From: an uncultured Oscillospiraceae bacterium
Lineage (GTDB): Bacteria; Bacillota; Clostridia; Oscillospirales; Acutalibacteraceae
Direction of reading: 5' to 3'
NCBI GenBank assembly: GCA_900539855.1
Contig: UQDO01000016.1
Location: forward strand, 1 to 38,425
DNA: 38,425 nt
Part shown: one piece after another, positions 6,896 through 13,456 of the stretch
Layout of the letters: each line of letters begins with the position of its first letter
How positions within the stretch are numbered: the stretch's first letter is position 1
Notes under the pieces: generated by a model
What the model was told of the DNA's origin: nothing
What the model saw: the letters and a program-made list of their open reading frames with translations, nothing else
The model's database searches: none
Translations under genes and position numbers: made by a program

Positions 6896-7894
6896 ATGAG
6901 TTTATTTGAAGGTTACGAGAGAAGAGTAGACAAGATAAACGGCGTGCTTGCCGAGTACGGTATCAAGTCTATCGAAGAATGTAAAGACATCACCCTCGCA
7001 AAGGGTATAGATTGCGATAAGATAGTCAGAGGAACACAGCCGATATGCTTTGAAAACGCTATCTGGGCTTACACTGTCGGCTGCGCCATCGCTATTAAAA
7101 TGGGCTGCACAAAGGCTGCCGACGCCGCTGCCGCTATCGGTATCGGTCTCCAGTCGTTCTGCATACCCGGTTCGGTCGCCGAAAACCGCAAGGTCGGTCT
7201 CGGCCACGGCAACCTCGGCAAAAGACTGCTCTCTGAGGAGACCGAGTGCTTCTGCTTCCTTGCAGGACATGAGTCGTTCGCAGCCGCCGAAGGCGCTATA
7301 AAGATCGCCCTTAACGCAAATAAGGTAAGGACCAAGCCGCTCCGCGTTATCCTTAACGGTCTCGGCAAGGACGCTGCCTTTATAATTTCAAGGATCAACG
7401 GCTTCACCTATGTTGAGACCGAGTTCGATCCTTACACCGAGCAGGTAAAGGTCGTAAGCGAAAAGGCTTATTCAAACGGTCCGCGTGCGGCTGTCAAGTG
7501 CTACGGCGCTGACAACGTTCCGGAGGGTGTTGCGATAATGAAGCTTGAGAAGGTCGGTGTTTCCATAACCGGTAACTCCACCAACCCGACAAGATTCCAG
7601 CATCCCGTTGCCGGTACTTATAAGAAATGGTGCGTCGAGAACGGCGTTGACTATTTCTCGGTCGCGTCAGGCGGCGGTACCGGACGTACTTTGCATCCGG
7701 ACAACATGGCTGCCGGCCCGTCTTCGTACGGCATGACCGATACCATGGGACGTATGCATTCAGATGCTCAGTTTGCAGGCTCGTCCTCGGTTCCGGCTCA
7801 CGTTGAGATGATGGGACTTATCGGTGCCGGCAACAACCCGATGGTCGGCATGACCGTCGCTTGTGCCGTTGCTGTTGAAGAGGCAATGAAATAA
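6896..7894 (+). CDS. GGGtGRT family protein
   Basis: 332 residues. Named for the motif seen here at residues 259-265 (SGGGTGRTLHPDNMAAG). Other visible features are a Cys-rich N-terminal half (Cys40, 51, 63, 71, 89, 118, 120), a glycine-rich stretch GLGHGNLGKR (101-110) and a C-terminal MTVACAVAVEEAMK. No signal peptide or membrane span, so cytosolic. GGAGG precedes the ATG, 15 bases after the upstream scaffold gene, and a strong terminator follows, so the two form a closed bicistronic unit. The biochemical role of the family is unknown. The constant link with a NifU-like scaffold suggests an Fe-S dependent enzyme or an assembly factor, which is inference only. Confidence 0.85.
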   Translation: MSLFEGYERRVDKINGVLAEYGIKSIEECKDITLAKGIDCDKIVRGTQPICFENAIWAYTVGCAIAIKMGCTKAADAAAAIGIGLQSFCIPGSVAENRKVGLGHGNLGKRLLSEETECFCFLAGHESFAAAEGAIKIALNANKVRTKPLRVILNGLGKDAAFIISRINGFTYVETEFDPYTEQVKVVSEKAYSNGPRAAVKCYGADNVPEGVAIMKLEKVGVSITGNSTNPTRFQHPVAGTYKKWCVENGVDYFSVASGGGTGRTLHPDNMAAGPSSYGMTDTMGRMHSDAQFAGSSSVPAHVEMMGLIGAGNNPMVGMTVACAVAVEEAMK

Positions 7895-7914
7895 AAACAT
7901 ATATGTAAATGTTT

Positions 7915-7946
7915 CGCCGGCAGGTTTTTCCTGCCGGCGTTTTTTT
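7915..7946 (+). terminator. Terminator of the scaffold/GGGtGRT operon
   Basis: A perfect 10-bp stem, CGCCGGCAGG/CCTGCCGGCG (7915-7924 with 7930-7939), a TTTTT loop and a T7 tract. Confidence 0.92.
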
Positions 7947-7976
7947 ACAATATAATGACGACCTTCAGCTGTGAGG

Positions 7977-8156
7977 TCATTGCTTCTCCTTCTTTATTTC
8001 GCCGTTCTCCTTTTCAAATTTCTTTATACACTGGCGGATGAGATATAATATCTGACCGTTTGCCGAACGACCCTCATATTTAGCAATGTAGTGCAGCTTG
8101 AAATGCAGTTCGGGATCGATCTCGATACCGAGATGCTTGTTTTCTTTGTTTCTCAT
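7977..8156 (-). CDS. Small ribbon-helix-helix (Arc-like) protein, 59 residues
   Basis: A minus-strand frame of 59 codons: MRNKENKHLGIEIDPELHF at the start, then KLHYIAKYEGRSANGQILYLIRQ, ending KEKQ. The layout of a short beta strand (LGIEID), helix, GRSxxGQI turn and second helix (LYLIRQCIKKFEKE) is that of Arc/MetJ-type ribbon-helix-helix DNA-binding proteins. AGGTG lies 7-8 bases before the ATG. It is divergent from the SLOG-like gene, and the shared intergenic region contains several inverted TTAAG/CTTAA half-sites, so autoregulation and control of the neighbour are plausible. It could be an antitoxin-like regulator, but no toxin family is recognised beside it. Confidence 0.7.
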   Translation of the reverse strand: MRNKENKHLGIEIDPELHFKLHYIAKYEGRSANGQILYLIRQCIKKFEKENGEIKKEKQ

Positions 8157-8170
8157 AAAAATTCACCTAA

Positions 8171-8239
8171 TAATCTTAATTTAAGTATAATTTAAGATTA
8201 ATATGTGCTATAATGTGGTTAGTATACTTATATTAAGTA
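8171..8239 (+). promoter_or_regulatory. Shared operator/promoter region with repeated TTAAG half-sites
   Basis: TAATCTTAA (8171-8179) pairs with TTAAGATTA (8192-8200), and TACTTA-TAT-TAAGTA lies at 8225-8239. Between them an extended -10, TGCTATAAT (8206-8214), points toward the SLOG-like gene. Inverted half-sites on both sides of the -10 suit binding by a small ribbon-helix-helix dimer such as the one encoded divergently. Confidence 0.5.
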
Positions 8240-8265
8240 CACCAAATTGTGATTAAGGTGATATT

Positions 8266-8697
8266 ATGACTGTAACATTTTTCGGATACAGGGATTGCCC
8301 TGACAAAATCTATAATAACATTAAGGAAACAATAATCGAATTAATTAGGAATAAAAATGCTGATTATTTTTACGTTGGAGATAATGGATATTATGATTTT
8401 TTGGTCAGGAAGGCATTGCATGAAATAAAAAGCACATATACTGAGCTCGAATTTTGTGTGGTATTGGCTTATATGCCTACAAAGTCAACAAAAAGTGATT
8501 ATGATAAATTTAATACCATTTATCCGGATGGACTTGAAAATGTACCCTATAAATTTGCAATATGTAGGCGAAATGAATGGATGTTGAAAAGGTCCGAAAT
8601 GGTGGTTACATATGTGCGCCATAACTCAGGAGGGGCGTTTAAATTTAAGGAGAAAGCACTGAAATTGAATAAAACCGTTATTGAACTATCTGAATAA
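8266..8697 (+). CDS. SLOG-fold (Rossmann-like) protein of unknown function
   Basis: 143 residues. The N-terminus TVTFFGYRDCPDKIYNNI, the DYFYVGDNGYYDFLVRKALHE block, the VVLAYMP strand and the late RRNEWMLKRSEMVVTYV...GGAFKF segment follow the layout of SLOG/DUF1273-like proteins, which bind nucleotides or nucleotide-derived ligands through a Rossmann-like fold. No catalytic assignment is possible. The coding sequence is markedly AT-rich compared with the genes on either side, suggesting acquisition. AAGGTG precedes the ATG. It faces away from the 59-residue ribbon-helix-helix protein, with which it may form a regulated pair. Confidence 0.65.
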   Translation: MTVTFFGYRDCPDKIYNNIKETIIELIRNKNADYFYVGDNGYYDFLVRKALHEIKSTYTELEFCVVLAYMPTKSTKSDYDKFNTIYPDGLENVPYKFAICRRNEWMLKRSEMVVTYVRHNSGGAFKFKEKALKLNKTVIELSE

Positions 8698-8730
8698 TGG
8701 TAACCTGCACCACACAGCTTATTGGCAGAC

Positions 8731-8756
8731 GTAGGGAACGACCTGCGTGTCGTTCC
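8731..8756 (+). repeat. REP-like palindrome, copy 1
   Basis: GTAGGGAACGACCTGCGTGT followed by CGTTCC. The stem GGAACGAC/GTCGTTCC (8735-8742 with 8749-8756) is preceded by a GTAG tetranucleotide, the classical form of REP sequences recognised by RAYT transposases. It lies about 110 bases upstream of a RAYT gene. Confidence 0.7.
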
Positions 8757-8863
8757 TGAAAAAACCGCACAAAACGGCATCAAAGGCACGTTGCCTGCAG
8801 CCACACAGCTGGTGCTTTTCTTTATACAATATATGTGTTATAATTAATAAAATTATAAAAGGA

Positions 8864-9363
8864 ATGGGTAGGATAGTGTCGACAGAAGATAATGCTTATC
8901 TGCATCGGAAAGGCAATAGACTTAAAGATTTTGATTATGGTACGGAATGTGCGTATTTTATCACCTTATGTACTAATAACAGGCGCAGGCTTTTTCAGTT
9001 AGAAAACGGAAGTTGCGTTCTATCAAACGAAATAATCCACAAGTGGATAAAAGAAACGGAAAACAAATTTGAAAATTGCGTAATAGACCGATATGTAATT
9101 ATGCCGGATCATCTGCACTTTATAGTTATTATTAAGGAACGACACTCAAGGCTCGTTCCCTACAAGATATATTAAAGTTCTTCAAGACCATGACAACAAA
9201 TGAATATATGAGGTGCGTTAAGGAAGGAAAACTTTTGCCGTTTGATAAAAAGCTATGGCAAAAATCGTATTACGATCATATAATACGCTGCGAACAGGAT
9301 TATATTGAAACCTGTAAATATATAGAACAAAATCCGCAGAAATGGGCTTATGAGCATAAATAA
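8864..9363 (+). pseudogene. RAYT-type (IS200/Y1) transposase, frameshifted at a REP copy
   Basis: The first part (8864-9134) encodes the REP-associated tyrosine transposase signature: KDFDYGTECAYFITLCTNNR (beta strand entry), the metal-binding MPDHLHFIV (HxH motif), and before it a SNEIIHKWIKETENKF helix. The frame then meets a stop at 9173-9175. A second frame (+2 shift) continues naturally from about 9157: SLQDILKFFKTMTTNEY, KLWQKSYYDHIIRCEQDY, YIEQNPQKWAYEHK and stop at 9361-9363. The catalytic Tyr (SYYDHIIR) lies in this second part. The switch coincides with a REP palindrome at 9136-9163, so insertion or replacement there explains the break. Programmed frameshifting is unlikely. Start uncertain: AAAGGA overlaps the ATG at 8864, and a GTG at 8876 is an alternative. 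The gene is AT-rich. Confidence 0.75.
9136..9163 (-). repeat. REP-like palindrome, copy 2, inside the RAYT gene
   Basis: On the minus strand the sequence starts GTAGGGAACGAGCCTTGAGT and ends GTCGTTCC. It shares the GTAG head and the GGAACGA/TCGTTCC stem with copy 1 but is inverted and has a different loop. It sits exactly where the RAYT reading frame is broken. Confidence 0.7.
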
Positions 9364-9393
9364 TTGCAGACAAGATTTATAGCAATATATCCC

Positions 9394-9422
9394 TTGCACC
9401 TTTGGTCGGTTTATATTATAAT
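9394..9422 (+). promoter_or_regulatory. Promoter of the PF06541 membrane protein
   Basis: TTGCAC (9394-9399), a 17-base spacer and consensus TATAAT (9417-9422), 31 bases before the ATG at 9454. Confidence 0.7.
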
Positions 9423-9453
9423 CTGATTGAAATAATCTTTTAAGGAGACGGGT

Positions 9454-10176
9454 ATGAATTTCTTTTTGACGCTTGCATTTTTGTTTTTTATCGGCAGCAC
9501 CATAGGGTGGGGGATCGAGGTCATTTTCCGCCGCTTTTTCTCGTCGGCAAATCCGGAAAGGAAATGGATAAATCCCGGATTCTTAAACGGTCCTTATCTG
9601 CCGCTTTACGGCTTCGGACTTTGCTTTCTTTATCTGCTCGCAAGCCTTGAAAAAATATCAACAATAGAAAACGTCGTTCTGAACAGAATCGTGCTTTTCG
9701 CCGCAATGGCGGTCGCCATGACCGTTATTGAATACATAGCCGGAATTATTTTTATCAAAGGTATGAAAATAAAACTGTGGGACTACTCCGACGAATGGGG
9801 CAATATAGGCGGCATAATCTGCCCTAAATTTTCGTTCTTCTGGGCGGTTCTCGGCGCGGTCTATTATTTCCTTATACATCCGTATATTCTCGGTGCACTC
9901 GACTGGCTGTCGAATAATCTCGCCTTCTCCTTTGTTGTCGGACTGTTCTTCGGCGTACTGTTGGTCGATTTCGGATACTCAATGAAGCTGACCGCAAGAA
10001 TAAGAAAATTTGCCGACGACCACGATATAGTCGTAAAATACGAACAGCTCAAGGAAACGGTGAGAAAAAGCGCCGAGGAAAGAAAGGAAAAGGCAAAATT
10101 CATGTTCAGCTTCCGCTCGGAGCACAACCTTGCCGAGCAGCTTGAAAAGTATTTTGAAAGAATCAAAAAGCGCTGA
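9454..10176 (+). CDS. Putative ABC-transporter type IV membrane protein (PF06541 family)
   Basis: 240 residues, AAGGAG before the ATG. The pattern FxxxSTIGWGIEVIFRRFFS...NPGFLNGPYLPLYGFG (about 13-60) is the hallmark of this family, followed by IEYIAGIIF and KLWDYSDEWGNIGGIICPKFSFFWAVLG (about 90-140). About five transmembrane helices are followed by a charged helical tail (185-240, rich in Lys/Glu). Despite the family name there is no ATPase or permease partner adjacent, so transport is not supported here; the function is unknown. Monocistronic with its own promoter. A 187-base gap to the next gene holds that gene's promoter and leader. Confidence 0.75.
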   Translation: MNFFLTLAFLFFIGSTIGWGIEVIFRRFFSSANPERKWINPGFLNGPYLPLYGFGLCFLYLLASLEKISTIENVVLNRIVLFAAMAVAMTVIEYIAGIIFIKGMKIKLWDYSDEWGNIGGIICPKFSFFWAVLGAVYYFLIHPYILGALDWLSNNLAFSFVVGLFFGVLLVDFGYSMKLTARIRKFADDHDIVVKYEQLKETVRKSAEERKEKAKFMFSFRSEHNLAEQLEKYFERIKKR

Positions 10177-10264
10177 TTCTGTTAAAATTAATTATCAAAA
10201 TCATGTAATGTGACAGTTCTGTTCACAGATTTTTAAAAATATTGTGTGAATTAACAAAACACTA

Positions 10265-10293
10265 TTGACATAGTAGTTTTTAAAATGTATAAT
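10265..10293 (+). promoter_or_regulatory. Consensus promoter of the secreted protein/peptide pair 1
   Basis: A perfect TTGACA (10265-10270), a 17-base spacer and a perfect TATAAT (10288-10293). The leader of about 65 bases contains a 7-bp stem, GCGTTCC/GGGACGC (near 10309-10337), before the AAAGGAG site. Confidence 0.85.
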
Positions 10294-10363
10294 TTAAAAG
10301 TACCCATAAGCGTTCCGAAGCGGAAGATCCGGGACGCGCAAAATCTTGAAAGGAGATACATTA

Positions 10364-12997
10364 ATGAAGAAAACCAAGAAATCACTCAGCATTTTTCTTG
10401 CGGTTGTCATGGTAATTTCTGCATGTACTGCGCTTTTCACTGCGGCAGGCAGTGCATATAATTATTATGATCCCACAAAACCTGTGCCCGAAAGCAACAG
10501 AACCCATTACGATTTTACTGACGGCACCGGCATCAGTGAATGGACAAAGTCCGGAAAATTTGAGGCCAAGTCAGGAACACTGCTTGACGGTGTTTCCAAG
10601 GATTCATTAAGTATTGTTAATGATCCTGCCGACGAAAGCAATAAGGTTGTGTATTTCACTAACCGCCGTTATAATACCACCACTATGGAGATAGGAGGCG
10701 GCAGCGGCGAGGACGGCGCATACCTGCTTGAGTCGAGCGCTAAATACAGATTGTCGTTCAGATACAAATGGGCAAAGGACTCCGGCCGTGTGTCCTTTAA
10801 TAACGGCAATTTCCGGACCTATACATACGTACAGCTTTACAAGGGCTCTCAGGTTGCTTATGTTGCAGGTGAGGGCAGCAAACAGCTCATGTATAAAACC
10901 AATAATTTCTACGTTGACAGCACCAACGGTACCACGGTAGTAAGTGAAAACGTAGTAGACGGAGCCGTTATAGGCAACAAAAACAGGTCATATGACGCGA
11001 CCGTTACCGATCCTTCGAAGCTTGCCCATTATGAGACATATGAAAGATATAAGCTGAACGAGGATTCCGATTGGATAACCTTCAGCTATGAATTTACTAC
11101 TGCTGCAGATGAGAAGAGAAACAAGCTGTTTATAGGTATAAATGCAGGAGATCAGATTGTCACCGGAGGTGACGATAAAGGTCTTATGACCGACGAAAAT
11201 CAGTTTGTGGGTCTTTATGTTGACGATATTGTCATTGAAAAGATGAGTGTTGCCGGCGAATCAATGCAGACCTTTGTTTATGACTTCAAGCATGCTGACG
11301 GCACTGCAATGACCATGCAGGATTATACCGGCAGCGCAAACGGCAATCACGATTGGGTCTCAAACTCGAACGGCAAAGGCACAAGCATTACCGATGCAGG
11401 TCTTGTGTTCAACAGCACTGCCACCGGTGTCGGCAGTAATGACTTCGGTTGGGGACATAAATTCTATCTTAAAGATTCAGACTTTGAACTTGGCGGCAAT
11501 TGGCTGACGCTTGAGGCCGGTACCAGATACAGAGTGGACGTAAAGTATTTTGTAAACAGCCGTAATGATAGCAAAAACTGCTACATCGGCTTGGCGGTGC
11601 CTCAGGGTGTAGGCGGCGGCATGCAGGCGATGACCTACTTAGACTCCGCTTGGGCTTGGGCATCAATGGACGGTAAATGGCATACCTTCACCTGGTATAT
11701 AAACGGTGATGACAGCATTACCCGCGGTGACGTAACTGTTCCCCTTGCAGGCAGATGCCTTGGTATAACCACAACCGCTGTCAATGTTACTGTTGAGAGC
11801 GTAACCGTCACCGTTGCTGCAAACAGCCTTATCCCGACAGAACAGCAGCAGAGCGTTTTGGCTGATTTTGAGGGTGATAACGATGTCAGCGACATCTATC
11901 TTCCGAACACTAATTCTATGAATGTCGGCACCTTCTCTGTCGCTAAAGATCCGCTGAACTCAGGCCGCGGCGATGTTCTTAACGTTCATGTAACATATAA
12001 GACCTCTACGACCTTGGGCTTTGCGATGCCGGCTGCCACCGGTTTAGGTATGGATCACGGCAAAGGCCTTGTAGATATGGGCTATAAGCTGCAGGCAGGT
12101 CACACCTACCGTGTAAGCTACGATATTTATATTCCTGATAACGGAAATAACATTTCCTCAGTCGATCCGAAATTCTTCATGGCGGCTAAAAGCGGTATTG
12201 ACGTTGTGGGCAATAAAGTCAGTGAGTTCCGTCCCGGATTCAAAGGTAATGAGGTGCACGGTGAAACAGGAACAGCTGCGCAGCTTCTTACGGCTCATCA
12301 AGAAGGCAGATGGGCGACCTATGCAAGAACCATAGCTGTTACCGAGCAGGACGGAAAAATCTATGTGGAAGGCAAAGAGACTGATCTTGCAACATATCCG
12401 TATCTCCTGTTTGCTCTGTACATCCCGAAACTTACCAATGAGCAGGATTACTACTTTGATAATATCCAGATAACCGATATGAAGGTCGGTCACTCCATCC
12501 GCGCCGAAAAGAGCGCAGAGGAGAGCGGCACCGGTGCATATCAGTCGGCAGGTCTCCGCTTCCGCGGAACCATCAGCGATGCTGATCTTGTAGGCGCTAC
12601 CGAAGTCGGCTTTGCAGTTATGAGAGTTTCCGACAGAGACGCTCTGTCAGGCGGCAGAAATGGCTGGTGGTATTCAAGAGGCAACCTTGCGGACCTTACA
12701 AGGGGTGCTAAGTGGGCATACGCCTACAACGCAGAGCAGGGCATTGACGTTGTTTACAACGATGCTGACGGTTATAAGGACTTCCAGCTTATACTTACCG
12801 GTCTTACAAGGGACGGCGTAACTGATAAGAATCTGAAAGATACCGAGTTCTGCGTATACATGTGGATCAGATATGCCGATGATGCCAAGTACGGTGAATA
12901 TAACAGAGAGTACACCTACAGGGATCTCGGAACTGCAAGCTACGCAAGCGTACTTGCCGAGTACGAAGCAGCCGGTATTGATACTACCGGATATTAA
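10364..12997 (+). CDS. Large secreted multidomain protein with SAGLRFRG C-terminal domain (member 1)
   Basis: 877 residues. Start at 10364 (AAAGGAG, 8-base spacing). A signal peptide MKKTKKSLSIFLAVVMVISA... is likely cleaved after AAGSA. The body consists of about three beta-rich jelly-roll-like modules (roughly 35-305, 310-490, 495-710) with recurring YRxxxxY / W.TFxY / DDIxIxxM patterns reminiscent of carbohydrate-binding modules; no catalytic motif is visible. The last 160 residues (715-877) form a separate domain, SAGLRFRGTI...DGYKDFQLILTGLTRDG...NLKDTEFCVYMW, shared with the protein at 30713-33106. There is no LPxTG or membrane anchor. Twenty bases downstream begins a 50-residue peptide gene, apparently in the same transcript. 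Probable role: binding an extracellular polysaccharide or the cell surface (inference). Confidence 0.75.
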   Translation: MKKTKKSLSIFLAVVMVISACTALFTAAGSAYNYYDPTKPVPESNRTHYDFTDGTGISEWTKSGKFEAKSGTLLDGVSKDSLSIVNDPADESNKVVYFTNRRYNTTTMEIGGGSGEDGAYLLESSAKYRLSFRYKWAKDSGRVSFNNGNFRTYTYVQLYKGSQVAYVAGEGSKQLMYKTNNFYVDSTNGTTVVSENVVDGAVIGNKNRSYDATVTDPSKLAHYETYERYKLNEDSDWITFSYEFTTAADEKRNKLFIGINAGDQIVTGGDDKGLMTDENQFVGLYVDDIVIEKMSVAGESMQTFVYDFKHADGTAMTMQDYTGSANGNHDWVSNSNGKGTSITDAGLVFNSTATGVGSNDFGWGHKFYLKDSDFELGGNWLTLEAGTRYRVDVKYFVNSRNDSKNCYIGLAVPQGVGGGMQAMTYLDSAWAWASMDGKWHTFTWYINGDDSITRGDVTVPLAGRCLGITTTAVNVTVESVTVTVAANSLIPTEQQQSVLADFEGDNDVSDIYLPNTNSMNVGTFSVAKDPLNSGRGDVLNVHVTYKTSTTLGFAMPAATGLGMDHGKGLVDMGYKLQAGHTYRVSYDIYIPDNGNNISSVDPKFFMAAKSGIDVVGNKVSEFRPGFKGNEVHGETGTAAQLLTAHQEGRWATYARTIAVTEQDGKIYVEGKETDLATYPYLLFALYIPKLTNEQDYYFDNIQITDMKVGHSIRAEKSAEESGTGAYQSAGLRFRGTISDADLVGATEVGFAVMRVSDRDALSGGRNGWWYSRGNLADLTRGAKWAYAYNAEQGIDVVYNDADGYKDFQLILTGLTRDGVTDKNLKDTEFCVYMWIRYADDAKYGEYNREYTYRDLGTASYASVLAEYEAAGIDTTGY

Positions 12998-13017
12998 TGG
13001 AAGGGAGACGAAACGCA

Positions 13018-13170
13018 ATGAAAAATTACATTAAGCCTGAGCTTAAGATAGATAACATTTTTGCGAATGTTACCGTTGCGACCGATGCCGATCCCTTCAG
13101 CCTGTTAGAGGGCAAGAGCGGCGGTGCTGAGGTCGAGATATCCGTTCCCGGCGGTTGGTGGGAGGACTAA
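13018..13170 (+). CDS. Small conserved peptide, 50 residues (KPE...GGAEVEIS family, copy 1)
   Basis: Encodes MKNYIKPELKIDNIFANVTV, a middle ATDADPFSLLEG and an end GGAEVEISVPGGWWED. AAGGGAG lies 11 bases before the ATG, and the gene starts 20 bases after the stop of the large secreted protein, so it is probably co-translated. It shares MKxYxKPExxI and the exact octapeptide GGAEVEIS with the peptide at 33120-33254, with mostly synonymous codon differences, which supports translation and purifying selection. There is no signal peptide, no Cys, and an acidic, Trp-rich C-terminus. The leader/core look recalls ribosomal peptide precursors, but no modifying enzyme is nearby. Function unknown; a partner of the SAGLRFRG domain is the leading idea. 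Confidence 0.8.
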   Translation: MKNYIKPELKIDNIFANVTVATDADPFSLLEGKSGGAEVEISVPGGWWED

Positions 13171-13212
13171 GTCCCCCGTCACGATCCGGCAGGATATATC
13201 CAGTTGATTGAT

Positions 13213-13250
13213 CCGGGCGATAACAGCGTTGCTGTTATCGCCCGGGTTTT
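13213..13250 (+). terminator. Terminator of the secreted protein/peptide operon 1
   Basis: A perfect 15-bp stem, CCGGGCGATAACAGC with its complement (13213-13227 with 13231-13245), a GTT loop and a TTTTGTTT tract. Confidence 0.9.
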
Positions 13251-13262
13251 GTTTATTTGATG

Positions 13263-13319
13263 AATTTTAGTTTAGCGACCGAAAAAAATCAGTCAGTATT
13301 TCGGTCATAAACTAAAATT
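13263..13319. repeat. AATTTTAGTTTA inverted-repeat element, short copy
   Basis: AATTTTAGTTTA-GC-GACCGAAA (13263-13284) pairs with its near-perfect complement at 13299-13319, separated by 14 bases. It matches the arms of a longer element at 35217-35351 and, like that copy, is followed after about 18 bases by a GGCAGGA hairpin. There is no coding sequence inside. Confidence 0.6.
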
Positions 13320-13337
13320 TAACTTTCGAACATATAA

Positions 13338-13365
13338 ATAAGGCAGGATATTATTCCTGCCTTAT
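13338..13365. terminator. GGCAGGA hairpin
   Basis: ATAAGGCAGGA (13338-13348) pairs with TCCTGCCTTAT (13355-13365), with a TATTAT loop. It may serve as a terminator for the minus-strand deacetylase gene ending at 13457, although it lies about 90 bases beyond the stop. The intervening 13366-13456 shows nothing else. Confidence 0.5.
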
Positions 13366-13456
13366 GTTTACTGTATATCGTCTGTCATGTAAATTTGTCG
13401 GCTTGTAAATTTCACTCTTACTGCTTGAATTTTTGCCGTGATTTCAGGAAAAAGCA

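Noticed and set aside
10309..10345. GGGACGCGCAAA before the secreted-protein gene, resembling the 3' part of a cyclic-di-GMP-I (GEMM) riboswitch
   Set aside because: The matching AGGGCAAACC-type 5' half and GAAA tetraloop helix are absent; only a short 7-bp stem is supported.
13018..13170. A confident lanthipeptide, sactipeptide or lasso-peptide call for the small proteins
   Set aside because: No Cys, and no radical-SAM, LanM, cyclodehydratase or lasso cyclase gene is nearby; nrdG is the only radical-SAM gene and is fully explained by nrdD.
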